From: DASZWJ01 sp963813895
GTDB taxonomy: Bacteria > Pseudomonadota > Gammaproteobacteria > JAURND01
Length of the DNA: 64,000 nucleotides
Direction of reading: 5' to 3'
Assembly: GCA_963813895.1 (NCBI GenBank)
Contig: CAWFAS010000001.1
Span: forward strand, 620,001-684,000
The notes below the pieces were generated by a model. It worked only from the letters and a program-made list of their open reading frames with translations, was not told the origin of the DNA and did no database searches. Each line of letters opens with the position of its first letter. The first letter of the stretch is position 1. Shown piece after piece: positions 45,162-53,818 of this stretch. The translations under genes and the position numbers were made by a program.

Positions 45162-45860
45162 ATGAAAAAAATAATAATATCATTCGGGCTAATTCTATTT
45201 TTCTTTTCTTTTGTTTCCATAAACTCTTATGCAATGCGCTATGGTGCGCGCATGTGCCAAAGTGATGCCAATGTCAGTTGTATTCGCGTTCACCCAGGCG
45301 ACAGCTGGGAATCTCTATGGCCAGACTCGCAACAACGTGATCTGGTAATGCGGCTAAACCGCATGAATACCGAATTATATCCGGGGATGATTATTGCAGT
45401 TCCCACTGACTTGAGCTTAAATGTAATGAGTCTTGCACCTTTTAAACAAAACGTCGGTTATTTAGGGCAAAAGCAAGTTGTGGTAAATCCCAATCAGCTA
45501 GCTTGGGCAGCTTATGACAGTAATGGAAATTTGGTACGTTGGGGACCCGCTTCTGCTGGGAAATCTTATTGTCCAGATGAAGATCAAAAATGTCGCACAC
45601 CCGTAGGTACATTCACGGTTTTTGATAAGCAAGGCGAGGATTGTGTATCTTCTAAATTCCCTCTACCAGATGGTGGGGCGCCTATGCCTTATTGCATGCA
45701 CTTTCATGAAGGAGATGCATTGCATGGCTCCTACGAAGTTACAGGAACTAATGATAGTCATGGCTGTGTAAGAATGTTTCCTGAAGATGCCGCCTGGTTG
45801 AACCATAATTTTGTCAGCATAGGGACTAAGGTGATCATAGAACCTTATTATGAATCGTAA
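45162..45860 (+). CDS. L,D-transpeptidase (YkuD) with LysM-like segment
   Basis: 232-residue periplasmic enzyme that forms 3-3 peptidoglycan cross-links or anchors proteins to the wall. ATG 45162 begins a clear signal peptide (cut after NSYA, about residue 25). A LysM-like part follows (VHPGDSWESLWPD to GMIIAVP, about 42-80). The YkuD domain covers about 100-230 with His200 and Cys202 in SHGCVRMFPED. The frame extends 10 codons further upstream from a TTG, but the signal peptide fits ATG. A good terminator follows the gene. Confidence 0.9.
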   Translation: MKKIIISFGLILFFFSFVSINSYAMRYGARMCQSDANVSCIRVHPGDSWESLWPDSQQRDLVMRLNRMNTELYPGMIIAVPTDLSLNVMSLAPFKQNVGYLGQKQVVVNPNQLAWAAYDSNGNLVRWGPASAGKSYCPDEDQKCRTPVGTFTVFDKQGEDCVSSKFPLPDGGAPMPYCMHFHEGDALHGSYEVTGTNDSHGCVRMFPEDAAWLNHNFVSIGTKVIIEPYYES

Positions 45861-45895
45861 TGTTAAAATTTAATTAATTGTTTTTCCCAAGCGCC

Positions 45896-45924
45896 GCGCC
45901 TCCTCTTTCAGGAGGCGCTTTTTT
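45896..45924 (+). terminator. Rho-independent terminator of the L,D-transpeptidase gene
   Basis: Perfect 9-base GC-rich stem GCGCCTCCT / AGGAGGCGC with a 5-base loop, followed by six T. It starts 35 bases after the stop codon. Confidence 0.9.
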
Positions 45925-45959
45925 ATCTGTAAAATTGTATAGGGGGAGTTTGTTTAATT

Positions 45960-46127
45960 GGGAGCCAGTAGCGGCTGCCCCCTTCCTAACCTTCCCCCGC
46001 AAGCGGGGGAAGGGACTCACTCGAGCTAAATGCGGGATTGGCGCATAGCTTAACTTGTCCTGCCCAACCAGTCCCTTCCCCCGCTTGCGGGGGAAGGTTA
46101 GGAAGGGGGCGGCCGCTACTGGCTCCC
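45960..46127. repeat. R3 palindrome, copy b (intact)
   Basis: Outer arms GGGAGCCAGTAGCGGC and GCCGCTACTGGCTCCC, inner arms CCTTCCCCCGCAAGCGGGGG and complement; the loop around 46018-46065 holds ACTCGAGCTAAATGCGGGAT. It lies between convergent genes, downstream of the terminator. Confidence 0.88.
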
Positions 46128-46144
46128 AGGCTTTAATAACCACA

Positions 46145-47308
46145 TCACAAAAAAACCTGTAACAAATCATTCAAATAACGCTTCCCTAAATCGGTAGTGG
46201 CTAAAGCCTTTTCATTAATTTCCAACAACCCCCGAGCCTGTGCTACCAACAATTGTCGTTGAATTACCTCAATATCCAACCCACAGTGTCGTATAAATAA
46301 TTCCACCGCAATCGGTTGATACAACCGCAGCGCATTCAGCATAAATTCAAACGGAATATCCTTAGCAGACAAAATTTTTTGTCCGTCGATATAAGGAATA
46401 GATGGATTTAAATAATCTTTGGGATGCCTGGTTTTCCAAGTACGGATAATACGCTGGGTATTCAAATCACTAATCTTCCCATGCGCCCCCGCCCCAATAC
46501 CGAGATAATCGCCGAAGCGCCAATAATTCAGATTGTGCTGACACTGCAATCCATCGGGCAATTGCTTAGAATAGGCTGAAATCTCATAAGGATAAAATCC
46601 ATGAGCAGCGAGCAATGCCTGTCCGGCGAGCTGCATGTCCCAAAGGGTATCATCCGTTGGCAACGGAGGTGGCCGATGATGGAAAGCCGTATTAGGCTCC
46701 AGGGTCAATTGATACCAAGAGATATGTGTAGGAGCCAGCGCCAACGCCATTTCCAAATCTCCCAGGGCTTCGGTAATCGTTTGTTGCGGCAACCCATACA
46801 TTAAATCTAGATTAATATTAGTAAATCCCGCTTTTTGCGCAGCCTTCACCGCATTAATGGCTTCCCTCTCATCATGAATGCGTCCTAAAGCTTTGAGTTT
46901 TTCCGCATGAAAACTCTGAATACCCAGGGACAACCGATTTATCCCCGCCCGCAAAAACCCTTCAAATCGTTGTTGTTCAACCGTGCCGGGATTTGCCTCC
47001 AGCGTAATTTCTATCCCCGCAATACAGGCTATTTGCTGCCTTACACCAGCTAATAATTCCGCCAAACTGTCAGGTGACAATAGGCTAGGCGTGCCACCAC
47101 CGATAAAAATACTCTGTAGTTCGCGTCCGGCAATTGGAAATTGCGCTAAGTCTTGTTGTAAGTCTGAGAGCAGTGCGGCGATATAAGCTGTTTCTGGCAA
47201 CTCGGCTTTAAGGTTGTGAGAATTGAAATCGCAGTAGGGGCATTTTTTCACGCACCAAGGGATATGAATATAGAGGGAGAGAGGCAGGGAATTTTTTAAA
47301 ACAGACAT
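46145..47308 (-). CDS. hemW: HemW-like radical SAM protein
   Basis: 387-residue radical SAM protein of the HemN/HemW family; HemW is a heme chaperone and not the coproporphyrinogen oxidase. The cluster motif is CVKKCPYC near residue 20, with IPWCVKKCPYCDFNSH typical of HemW (HemN has a different N-terminus). GGGTPSLL follows near 75 and HNLNYWRFGDYLGIGAGAH near 235. ATG 47308 (MSVLKN) is chosen; an upstream frame to 47371 runs through the promoter of the divergent orphan gene. Confidence 0.9.
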   Translation of the reverse strand: MSVLKNSLPLSLYIHIPWCVKKCPYCDFNSHNLKAELPETAYIAALLSDLQQDLAQFPIAGRELQSIFIGGGTPSLLSPDSLAELLAGVRQQIACIAGIEITLEANPGTVEQQRFEGFLRAGINRLSLGIQSFHAEKLKALGRIHDEREAINAVKAAQKAGFTNINLDLMYGLPQQTITEALGDLEMALALAPTHISWYQLTLEPNTAFHHRPPPLPTDDTLWDMQLAGQALLAAHGFYPYEISAYSKQLPDGLQCQHNLNYWRFGDYLGIGAGAHGKISDLNTQRIIRTWKTRHPKDYLNPSIPYIDGQKILSAKDIPFEFMLNALRLYQPIAVELFIRHCGLDIEVIQRQLLVAQARGLLEINEKALATTDLGKRYLNDLLQVFL

Positions 47309-47323
47309 AAATATCCGGAATTT

Positions 47324-47349
47324 CTTAATATCCCCATAATAATAGCATG
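47324..47349 (+). promoter_or_regulatory. Shared upstream motif, copy 1 (tandem TTAAT/ATAAT type)
   Basis: CTTAATATCCCCATAATAAT followed by AGCATG. It matches 49272-49297 at 22 of 26 bases with no gap, while the surrounding sequence is unrelated. Two nine-base half-sites (CTTAATATC, CATAATAAT) repeat every 11 bases. From memory this resembles the PmrA element of Legionella and Coxiella; a simple promoter (-10 CATAAT) is the alternative. It lies 60 bases before ATG 47410. Confidence 0.5.
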
Positions 47350-47409
47350 CTAGAATAGATGCAGCGAGCAATAGGTTTGAACGTAAATATTTTTATGTCG
47401 GGAATTATT

Positions 47410-48414
47410 ATGTCTGCAAGAAGGCCAGAACAAAATAAAAAAATTTTTCTAAATCTGCTTGAAAAATCTCAAATAAAGATAGATTTTTTAAGTCATTTTT
47501 TCGCGTTAGCGCGCGATGCAATCTCTATTGATAAGTCAGTAGCACTTGCAGGACAAATACAGAAAGAAAACGGCAGCAAGCGATCAATTCCTGCTGGATT
47601 TATAGCAATACAACCTCATCTAGAAACTTTTGAGGGCTTAGGTAATTCCAAACAGCAGAAAATCAAAGTTGCGGGTTTCACCCTTCTTCTGGAAAGATTA
47701 AATACTACCTGTGAAGCTTATGGTGTAAATTCGAAGGATGCATCACTAGCAGATAAAATAATTCTACATTCCTTAAGCCACGAAAGTGATGTGGCTGTCA
47801 TTGCAAAAAATTTAGGCGCAACATCTCAAAACGGTCCATTGAAGCAAGAGTTAAGTTCTATTGGCAAACAAGCAATGCATTCGGTATTTGCGCGAGCAGA
47901 GCTTGTCCCCGCGGCAGGTTTGTTTTATCGCAAGGGCGCAATCGAAACTCATCCGCAGTTAAAAAATGCGATTAAATCAGAAATAACTCACCAGAAACAA
48001 CAGCAACAACAGGTATATGGAATATGCGCCATGAGCCTAGTTGAAATGGGGCTTAGATTTAAAATAGCGCGCAATGGATTTTCTTCTAAAAAAGCGGTTG
48101 CTACAGCAGATAATGAGCATGATGCCGCAGCAAAAGCTGAGAAATTTAATGCGATTTTGCAGCCTCTTACTGGTCTTACCTGTAAGGTGAATAAAGGATT
48201 TTTTGGCTACTCTATAGAAGTTCCGTTAGATGAAAGGATGCAAGGGGTTTTAAATGAAATGCATCGTATTTCTCCAGCAATGCTAGATGAAGATAAAAGT
48301 ACCAGTCACCAAGGTAGGTTTTTTTCTACCAAAAGAGCATCCCAAGTGCGAACTACTGCAATGGATGTTGGTCCACCTCCAGATTTAAAAAATCCTCCTA
48401 TGCGTAGCTTTTAA
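47410..48414 (+). CDS. Orphan protein, paralogue of 49368-50729; effector candidate
   Basis: 334-residue soluble protein, no known family recognised. ATG 47410 (MSARRPEQ) is preferred since the paralogue begins MSDSKPER and both have matching spacing to the shared motif; upstream ATGs at 47359 and 47395 are possible. Three blocks align with the paralogue: ISIDKSVALAGQIQ and QPHLETFE near the N-terminus, EAYGVNSKDASLADKIIL in the middle, and KFNAILQPLTGLTCKV then YSIEV near the C-terminus. Helical, no signal peptide, a five-Gln run near 200. The C-terminal tail (about 295-334) is hydrophilic and Ser/Pro-bearing. Divergent from hemW. Confidence 0.75.
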   Translation: MSARRPEQNKKIFLNLLEKSQIKIDFLSHFFALARDAISIDKSVALAGQIQKENGSKRSIPAGFIAIQPHLETFEGLGNSKQQKIKVAGFTLLLERLNTTCEAYGVNSKDASLADKIILHSLSHESDVAVIAKNLGATSQNGPLKQELSSIGKQAMHSVFARAELVPAAGLFYRKGAIETHPQLKNAIKSEITHQKQQQQQVYGICAMSLVEMGLRFKIARNGFSSKKAVATADNEHDAAAKAEKFNAILQPLTGLTCKVNKGFFGYSIEVPLDERMQGVLNEMHRISPAMLDEDKSTSHQGRFFSTKRASQVRTTAMDVGPPPDLKNPPMRSF

Positions 48415-48465
48415 TCAATCGCGCGCCTCATTAATTAGCTATGAAATAAATCAAATTTTACTAAG

Positions 48466-48627
48466 GCCTGTCGTCAAGTAACTCTACACTGCGTCGTCCC
48501 GCGGCTTGTCCGCGGGATCCAGAAGGTTTGGCAAATAGTTTTCTGGATCTCTAAATAAACTCCACTCTTTCTGGATCCCGCGGACAAGCCGCGGGACGAT
48601 GTAGTGTAGAGTTAATTGACGACAGGC
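48466..48627. repeat. R1 palindrome, copy c
   Basis: Arms 48466-48524 and 48570-48627 (GCCTGTCGTCAAGTAACTCT, core CCCGCGGCTTGTCCGCGG, and complement). First of a series of repeats filling the 950-base gap between the two paralogous orphan genes. 48628-48730 and 49123-49271 show no gene. Confidence 0.88.
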
Positions 48628-48730
48628 TCTAGTCTACACCCTTCACAAATCGAATTTCAGTTTCTATTTTCCTACTAAGTTTTAGGCGTTAAAACCCTAT
48701 AATTCGACTATCACCTAATAAAAATAAATC

Positions 48731-49122
48731 CGAGCCGCGCGCGTCAGCAAGCGTTGCCCAAACTTCATTTATCACCTCCCGCTATAGCTATCCGATGCAC
48801 ACATTTTGTAATTACTAGAAATGCTGAGTACGTCGTTCCTGCTTTACCGAATTATCCTAAAATATCAGCCTATCCAGCAGGAATCTAGTGCCCACCTTTC
48901 CAACAGAACGCACAAATGCCAGTCATAACTGTTTATTGCTACTTCACTTTGTTTGAAAATTAGGCACTGGATCCCCGCTTGATAGGCTGATATTTTAGGA
49001 TAATTCGGTAAAGCGGGGACGACGAACTCTAAATTCTGGCGGCTAAAAAAAATGTGTGCATCCGATAAGCCCGCTATAGAGCGCTATCAGCTTGGCCAAC
49101 GCTTGCTGACGCGTGTGGCTCG
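48731..49122. repeat. Palindromic repeat interrupted by MITE copy 2
   Basis: Left part 48731-48787 (CGAGCCGCGCGCGTCAGCAA onward) and right part 49070-49122 form an inverted repeat (AGCAAGCGTTG and CAACGCTTGCT arms). The outer CGAGCC ends recall R2. The MITE at 48788-49069 lies in its loop. Confidence 0.75.
48788..49069. mobile_element. R4 MITE, copy 2, with 10-bp target duplication
   Basis: 282-bp copy, about 95 percent identical to 33976-34255, same ends (CTATCCGATGCACAC ... GTGTGCATCCGATAAG). Flanked by the perfect 10-base direct repeat CCCGCTATAG at 48778-48787 and 49070-49079. No coding capacity. Confidence 0.9.
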
Positions 49123-49271
49123 AATTATCCCAGAATATTCCCTAAAACCCCTAAATATCAAACGTTTCAGGTGTAGGTAAATAAATCCTTAAGATTAAAT
49201 AATGGCTTCGAGAATTAGGAGTTTTAGTAAGAGGTTATCAATAACTATTTTTAAGTTTTAATGTGGTTCAA

Positions 49272-49297
49272 TTTAATATTGCCATAATAATAGTATG
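49272..49297 (+). promoter_or_regulatory. Shared upstream motif, copy 2 (tandem TTAAT/ATAAT type)
   Basis: TTTAATATTGCCATAATAAT followed by AGTATG; 22 of 26 bases equal 47324-47349. It lies 70 bases before ATG 49368. Half-sites TTTAATATT and CATAATAAT are 11 bases apart. Confidence 0.5.
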
Positions 49298-49367
49298 AGA
49301 AACTGGCATTAATAAAGGGTTGTCACGAAAAATCAAATTGCATTATATTAAATAGAGATTGGTAATT

Positions 49368-50729
49368 ATGTCCGATAGCAAACCAGAAAGAATATTAGAT
49401 TCTCTGCAGACATTACAGGCTAAAATTAGAGCTTTAGAAAAATTTCAAGAAATAGCAAGGAATAAGAGTCCTCAAACAAGTATTGATAATGCTGTATTAT
49501 TGACGGGGCAAATCCTCAAGAATAAAGAATCAATCGATTTTAAAACCTTTCAGCCGCATATGGAGCAATTCCAAAAGCATTGGGAAAGTGCGCGAAGAGA
49601 TTTCCATGGGCTTAATGAAAATGGATTTGGCGATCGGGAAATTATTAAAGAAAAGAAAGCTAAAGCTCGAGAATTTCTGAATGCCGCAGAGCCCATTGTA
49701 GGAGGTATAAAAATCAGGTTGGCCAGATTTGATGGATCAGCTGAAAAATATGGTTTAACTAGAAGTGATCCATTGGGTAACATTACTTCTCAACAACTTC
49801 AAGATCAAATTATTATTGATGCCGTAATATCTGAAGTTTATTTTGATTTAATTTTTAGAGAATTTGCTAAACAAAGAGCTGATTTGCTTAATAAATCTGA
49901 AACGGCCTCTGTTGATTCGGATAATGATCAACCTCTCTTAAAATTTGAAAATGAGTTGCGACAGGTAGCTACTGATGCTTGGTTAGTAGTTAAAGGAAAA
50001 TTTGGAGAAGCACCTCTATTCCCTAATACAAATTCAGAGCCAAAAATTAATCCTGCTTTAAACGAAATTATAGAAAAGGAACTAGTAAACCTGAGGTACT
50101 TATTAGGAAAATCAATGGCAACACCTGCTGCAGCTGATACAATTGCTCGATCTGGTGTTAAGCTCCAACTTGACGCTGATAGTTCAGGTAAGATGTTCGT
50201 TGTTGGTAAAGTGAAAAACCAGGTGCAAGCTCAAGAGGTTGCCAAACAATGTAACGCTATATTGAAACCATATGGCATCGAGTGTTTTGTCCACCCACCT
50301 AGTCGTCTCTCCTTTTCCTCTACAATTGAATTTGATGGACTAGGCATGGATAATGCACTTGCTAAACAACTGGTGGAGCTTGTCGGGTCGAGAAATAACA
50401 CGACCAAAAAAACCAAATCTCCATCTTCCTCAACTGCTGATTTAGATGCTAGTGCAAGTAAGATTATAATTCCTGAATCACCCTCGCCTCGAAGTAGTTC
50501 GTCAAGCATTCCAGAGAGCCCGAGGCCTACATCTCCATCTTCGCGATCGCCTTCTCCTGACTCACCTGTGGGTTCAGGTGGCGGATTTAATAGATTTACC
50601 ACGTCTATTAAGTCCTTTTATGATGAATTCCGAGAAAGGAGCCAGGGACAACAACCTCCAAGTAAAAAAAATACAGTTGTATTAAAGTCTCAGGATGAAA
50701 CAACACCAACAACACCAACTTTAGAGTAA
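49368..50729 (+). CDS. Orphan protein with Ser/Pro-rich tail, paralogue of 47410-48414; effector candidate
   Basis: 453-residue soluble protein with no recognised family. ATG 49368 (MSDSKPER) is the start; a TTG three codons upstream is less likely. The N-terminal 330 residues are helical and align in blocks with the paralogue (TSIDNAVLLTGQIL, QPHMEQFQ, EKYGLTRSD, and QCNAILKPYGIECFV then STIEF). Residues about 345-410 form a low-complexity Ser/Pro region (PESPSPRSSSSSIPESPRPT) that looks like a eukaryotic proline-directed phosphorylation region. The tail ends in a Thr/Pro/Glu-rich stretch, TTPTTPTLE. No signal peptide or membrane segment. Separated from the paralogue by repeats and a MITE. 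Confidence 0.75.
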   Translation: MSDSKPERILDSLQTLQAKIRALEKFQEIARNKSPQTSIDNAVLLTGQILKNKESIDFKTFQPHMEQFQKHWESARRDFHGLNENGFGDREIIKEKKAKAREFLNAAEPIVGGIKIRLARFDGSAEKYGLTRSDPLGNITSQQLQDQIIIDAVISEVYFDLIFREFAKQRADLLNKSETASVDSDNDQPLLKFENELRQVATDAWLVVKGKFGEAPLFPNTNSEPKINPALNEIIEKELVNLRYLLGKSMATPAAADTIARSGVKLQLDADSSGKMFVVGKVKNQVQAQEVAKQCNAILKPYGIECFVHPPSRLSFSSTIEFDGLGMDNALAKQLVELVGSRNNTTKKTKSPSSSTADLDASASKIIIPESPSPRSSSSSIPESPRPTSPSSRSPSPDSPVGSGGGFNRFTTSIKSFYDEFRERSQGQQPPSKKNTVVLKSQDETTPTTPTLE

Positions 50730-50891
50730 GGTCAGCCTAGGCATCATAAAAAAAGTACCGCAAAGGGAGAGGGGATTTTAGAGTTTCCCATAAATGGGGG
50801 AATGATACTTCAACAATGGGCCCTTCCCTTCACCCGTACATGGCAGGAAAGTTTCTTTATCGCTCAAAGTTAATTGTGCTAGCATACGCCC

Positions 50892-51725
50892 ATGCTAGAT
50901 TTCCTTCGACTTCAACCTGATCTTATTATCCTCGCTAAAAATGCCGGAGCAGCCATTCTTCATATATATGAGGTCAGCCGGCAATTCGACATCCAAACCA
51001 AGCCCGACCATTCCCCCCTGACTCAAGCTGATTTAATGGCCAATGACATATTGCTGGCCGGTCTGAAAAAATTGACGCCCGATATCCCTATATTATCTGA
51101 AGAGGGCCTGCAAACTCCTTGGGCCGAGCGGCAACGCTGGCCGATATATTGGCTGATTGATCCATTGGATGGCACGCGTCAGTTTATCCAGCATAGTGGT
51201 GAGTTTACGGTCAATATTGCCTTGGTGCAGGCGCATCAGGTTATTTTTGGCTTGATCTATGTACCGGTGACGGGGGAGTGTTATTATGCCAGCCATGAGA
51301 CGGGGGCTTATAAGCAGGATGCAGCGGGGATAGAGACAGCGCTGCATGTGCGCACTTGGCAGCCTGAAGCCACTATTATCCTAGCCAGCCAGGCAGCGCG
51401 CGAGGAGCGGATGCAGCCGCGGTTTGGGCACCTTGGGCATTATACGCTGACTAAAATGTCTAGCTCGTGGAAGTTTTGTCTGTTGGCAGAAGGTAAGGCT
51501 GATATCTGTCCGCGATTTGGTGATACCTGTGAGTGGGATACTGCTGCGGGCCAATGTATTTTGGAGCAGGCAGGGGGAGGTATATTTAATTTGCAAGGGG
51601 AGTTATTGAGCTACAATACCCGCGCGTCTACTTTAAATCCCCATTTTATTGCTCTAGGGGATGTGGCAGCGTTGCACCCACAGATGCTGTGGGGTGAATG
51701 GCCAGAGTTGCCGCCTATCCTTTAA
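50892..51725 (+). CDS. cysQ: 3'(2'),5'-bisphosphate nucleotidase CysQ
   Basis: 277-residue Mg-dependent phosphatase of the inositol monophosphatase fold that turns 3'-phosphoadenosine 5'-phosphate into AMP. Metal-binding SEEG lies near residue 75-78, DPLDGTRQFI near 96-105 and WDTAAGQCIL near 217-226. The QTKPDHSPLTQADLMAN segment is typical of CysQ. No other sulfur assimilation gene is nearby. The upstream gap 50730-50891 has remnants of repeats (GGGAGAGGGG, TTCAACAATGGGCCC). Confidence 0.93.
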   Translation: MLDFLRLQPDLIILAKNAGAAILHIYEVSRQFDIQTKPDHSPLTQADLMANDILLAGLKKLTPDIPILSEEGLQTPWAERQRWPIYWLIDPLDGTRQFIQHSGEFTVNIALVQAHQVIFGLIYVPVTGECYYASHETGAYKQDAAGIETALHVRTWQPEATIILASQAAREERMQPRFGHLGHYTLTKMSSSWKFCLLAEGKADICPRFGDTCEWDTAAGQCILEQAGGGIFNLQGELLSYNTRASTLNPHFIALGDVAALHPQMLWGEWPELPPIL

Positions 51726-51825
51726 TATGCACTTACCGAAAGATACTTAAAACAACTAGATATCTAATATAAAAGGAGAACATCTGGTTATGAATATCAA
51801 TAATAATTCCGAAGGAGTCTGTTAT

Positions 51826-52821
51826 ATGACAAAACCCAGAGTAAAAGTCGCCATTACCGGTGCAGCGGGGCAGATAGGTTATGCCACTTTATTCCGCGTC
51901 GCCAAAGGGGATATGTTTGGTTCCGAAACTGAGGTTGAATTACAGCTGTTGGAATTGCCAGCAGCCATGGGTTCATTGCGAGGAGTCGTGATGGAGTTGG
52001 AGGATTGTGCCTTCCCTCTGCTGCGCAATATTGTGGCTACTGATGATGTCAATACCGTCATGCGCGATGCGAATTGGGTCGTGGCGATAGGATCCGTGCC
52101 ACGCAAGGCGGATATGGAGCGTTCCGATTTGTTGAAAATCAATGGTGGAATTTTCACCCAGCAGGGTAGGGCCATCAATGAAAATGCGGCGGATGACGTG
52201 CGGGTGTTTGTCGTAGGAAATCCCTGCAATACCAATTGCCTAATCGCCATGCATAACGCACCCGATGTCCCTCGTGACCGTTTTTATGCCATGACTTTAT
52301 TAGATGAAAATCGGGCACGTACCCAACTGGCGCAAAAAGCACGCATGGGTGTCGGATCAGTACAAAACATGATCGTGTGGGGTAATCATTCAGCGACCCA
52401 ATATCCAGACTTTTACCACGCCACTCTGGATGGCCGGTCTGCAGTAGAGGTCATCGATGATGAAAGTTGGCTGCAAAATAATTTTATTACTACCGTACAA
52501 AAACGGGGTGTTGAGGTGATTAAGGCGCGCGGTGCTTCCTCCGCAGGTTCAGCGGCGAATGCGGCTATTGGTACTGTGCATCGGCTCACGCATGATACCC
52601 CGGATAATGACAGTTACTCGGTTTCGGTATGTTCCCAAGGGGAATATGGCGTAGACGAGGGCTTGATTTTCTCGTTCCCTTCGCGAACCAAGGGTGGGAA
52701 GCATGAAATAATCCCCGGTATTGAGCACAATGAATTTGCTCAGCAAAAAATTGCCATCACTCTAAATGAATTACGGGAAGAAAGGGAAGCTGTTAGGCAG
52801 CTGAAACTTATTGAGGGATAA
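51826..52821 (+). CDS. mdh: Malate dehydrogenase, NAD-dependent
   Basis: 331-residue TCA-cycle enzyme interconverting malate and oxaloacetate. NAD-binding GAAGQIGY is near residues 10-17, the substrate Arg loop near 92-98 (VPRKADMERSDLL), catalytic Asp in GNPCNTNC neighbourhood and His in WGNHSATQYPD. This is the cytosolic-type MDH (group with Gln/Ile-Gly after GAAG), unlike E. coli Mdh. ATG 51826 has GAAGGAG 9 bases upstream; the longer frame to 51790 is not needed. accA starts 3 bases after the stop codon: an operon. Confidence 0.95.
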   Translation: MTKPRVKVAITGAAGQIGYATLFRVAKGDMFGSETEVELQLLELPAAMGSLRGVVMELEDCAFPLLRNIVATDDVNTVMRDANWVVAIGSVPRKADMERSDLLKINGGIFTQQGRAINENAADDVRVFVVGNPCNTNCLIAMHNAPDVPRDRFYAMTLLDENRARTQLAQKARMGVGSVQNMIVWGNHSATQYPDFYHATLDGRSAVEVIDDESWLQNNFITTVQKRGVEVIKARGASSAGSAANAAIGTVHRLTHDTPDNDSYSVSVCSQGEYGVDEGLIFSFPSRTKGGKHEIIPGIEHNEFAQQKIAITLNELREEREAVRQLKLIEG

Positions 52822-52824
52822 ACT

Positions 52825-53778
52825 ATGAATCTCAATTTTTTGGAGTTTGAACGTCCCATCGCTGAGCTGGAAGCTAAAATTGAAGAGCTGCGTCGATTAG
52901 ATGCGGATACTGAGATTAATATTTATGAAGAAATCTCTAAATTAGAAGCCAAAAGTAAAGAGCTGACGCGTTCCATATTTGCCTCACTGACTTCAGCGCA
53001 AGTGGTGCAAATGGCGCGTCATCCGCTGCGTCCCAATTTTCTCGAATATGTGGGAAGGATTTTTACTGATTTTGATGAGTTGCATGGTGATCGCCACTTC
53101 TCCAGTGGTTTTAGCATTATTGGCGGCCTGGCGCGGCTGGAAAATGAGCCGGTAGTCATTATTGGTCATCAGAAAGGCCGCACCACCAAAGAAAAAGTCG
53201 AGCGTAATTTTGGCATGCCCAAGCCGGAAGATTACCGTAAAGCGCTGCGCCTAATGGAGTTGGCGGAACGTTTTAAATTGCCAGTGATTACTTTTATCGA
53301 TACACCGGGGGCATACCCTGGCATTGACGCTGAGGAACGCAACCAGAGTGAAGCCATCGCCCGCAATCTGGCGGTTATGTCGCGGTTGCGCACGCCTATT
53401 TTATGCGTAGTAACGGGTGAGGGTGGTTCGGGAGGCGCTTTGGCTATCGGTGTCGGTGATCGTATTTACATGCTCCAATACAGCATTTATTCGGTCATTT
53501 CGCCGGAAGGCTGCGCTTCCATTCTTTGGAAAAGTGCCGATAAAGCAGCGGATGCGGCAGCTGCAATGGGGGTGACCGCAGATCGGTTGCATAAGTTGCA
53601 TTTGATCGATCAGATAATTGCTGAGCCATTGGGAGGAGCGCACCGAAATGCTGATCAGATGGCGCAAAAACTGAAGCAGGTACTGGCGGGAGGATTGACT
53701 AGATTAAAGGAGATGCCGTTGCATGATTTATTGGAAAAACGCTATCAGCGGTTAATGTCTTACGGGGCGGGTGAATGA
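52825..53778 (+). CDS. accA: Acetyl-CoA carboxylase carboxyltransferase subunit alpha
   Basis: 317-residue alpha subunit that with AccD transfers the carboxyl group to acetyl-CoA to make malonyl-CoA for fatty-acid synthesis. Crotonase-like core with GHQKGRTTKEKVERNFGMP (near 112-130), TFIDTPGAYPG (near 155) and VTGEGGSGGALAIGVGDR (near 195). Length is the same as in E. coli (319). It is paired with mdh here, not with dnaE or polA-type neighbours. Confidence 0.96.
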   Translation: MNLNFLEFERPIAELEAKIEELRRLDADTEINIYEEISKLEAKSKELTRSIFASLTSAQVVQMARHPLRPNFLEYVGRIFTDFDELHGDRHFSSGFSIIGGLARLENEPVVIIGHQKGRTTKEKVERNFGMPKPEDYRKALRLMELAERFKLPVITFIDTPGAYPGIDAEERNQSEAIARNLAVMSRLRTPILCVVTGEGGSGGALAIGVGDRIYMLQYSIYSVISPEGCASILWKSADKAADAAAAMGVTADRLHKLHLIDQIIAEPLGGAHRNADQMAQKLKQVLAGGLTRLKEMPLHDLLEKRYQRLMSYGAGE

Positions 53779-53818
53779 TTTACTTCCATTTTTTGGAAAA
53801 GCACTGTATCCCCTTTCC

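Noticed and set aside
47359..47409. Earlier ATG starts (47359, 47395) for the first orphan paralogue
   Set aside because: ATG 47410 gives the MS-x-x-(R/K)PE opening shared with the paralogue and similar spacing to the shared motif.
33976..49069. Composite transposon formed by the two MITE copies
   Set aside because: Each copy has its own 10-bp target duplication, so they inserted independently; the 15 kb between them are housekeeping genes.
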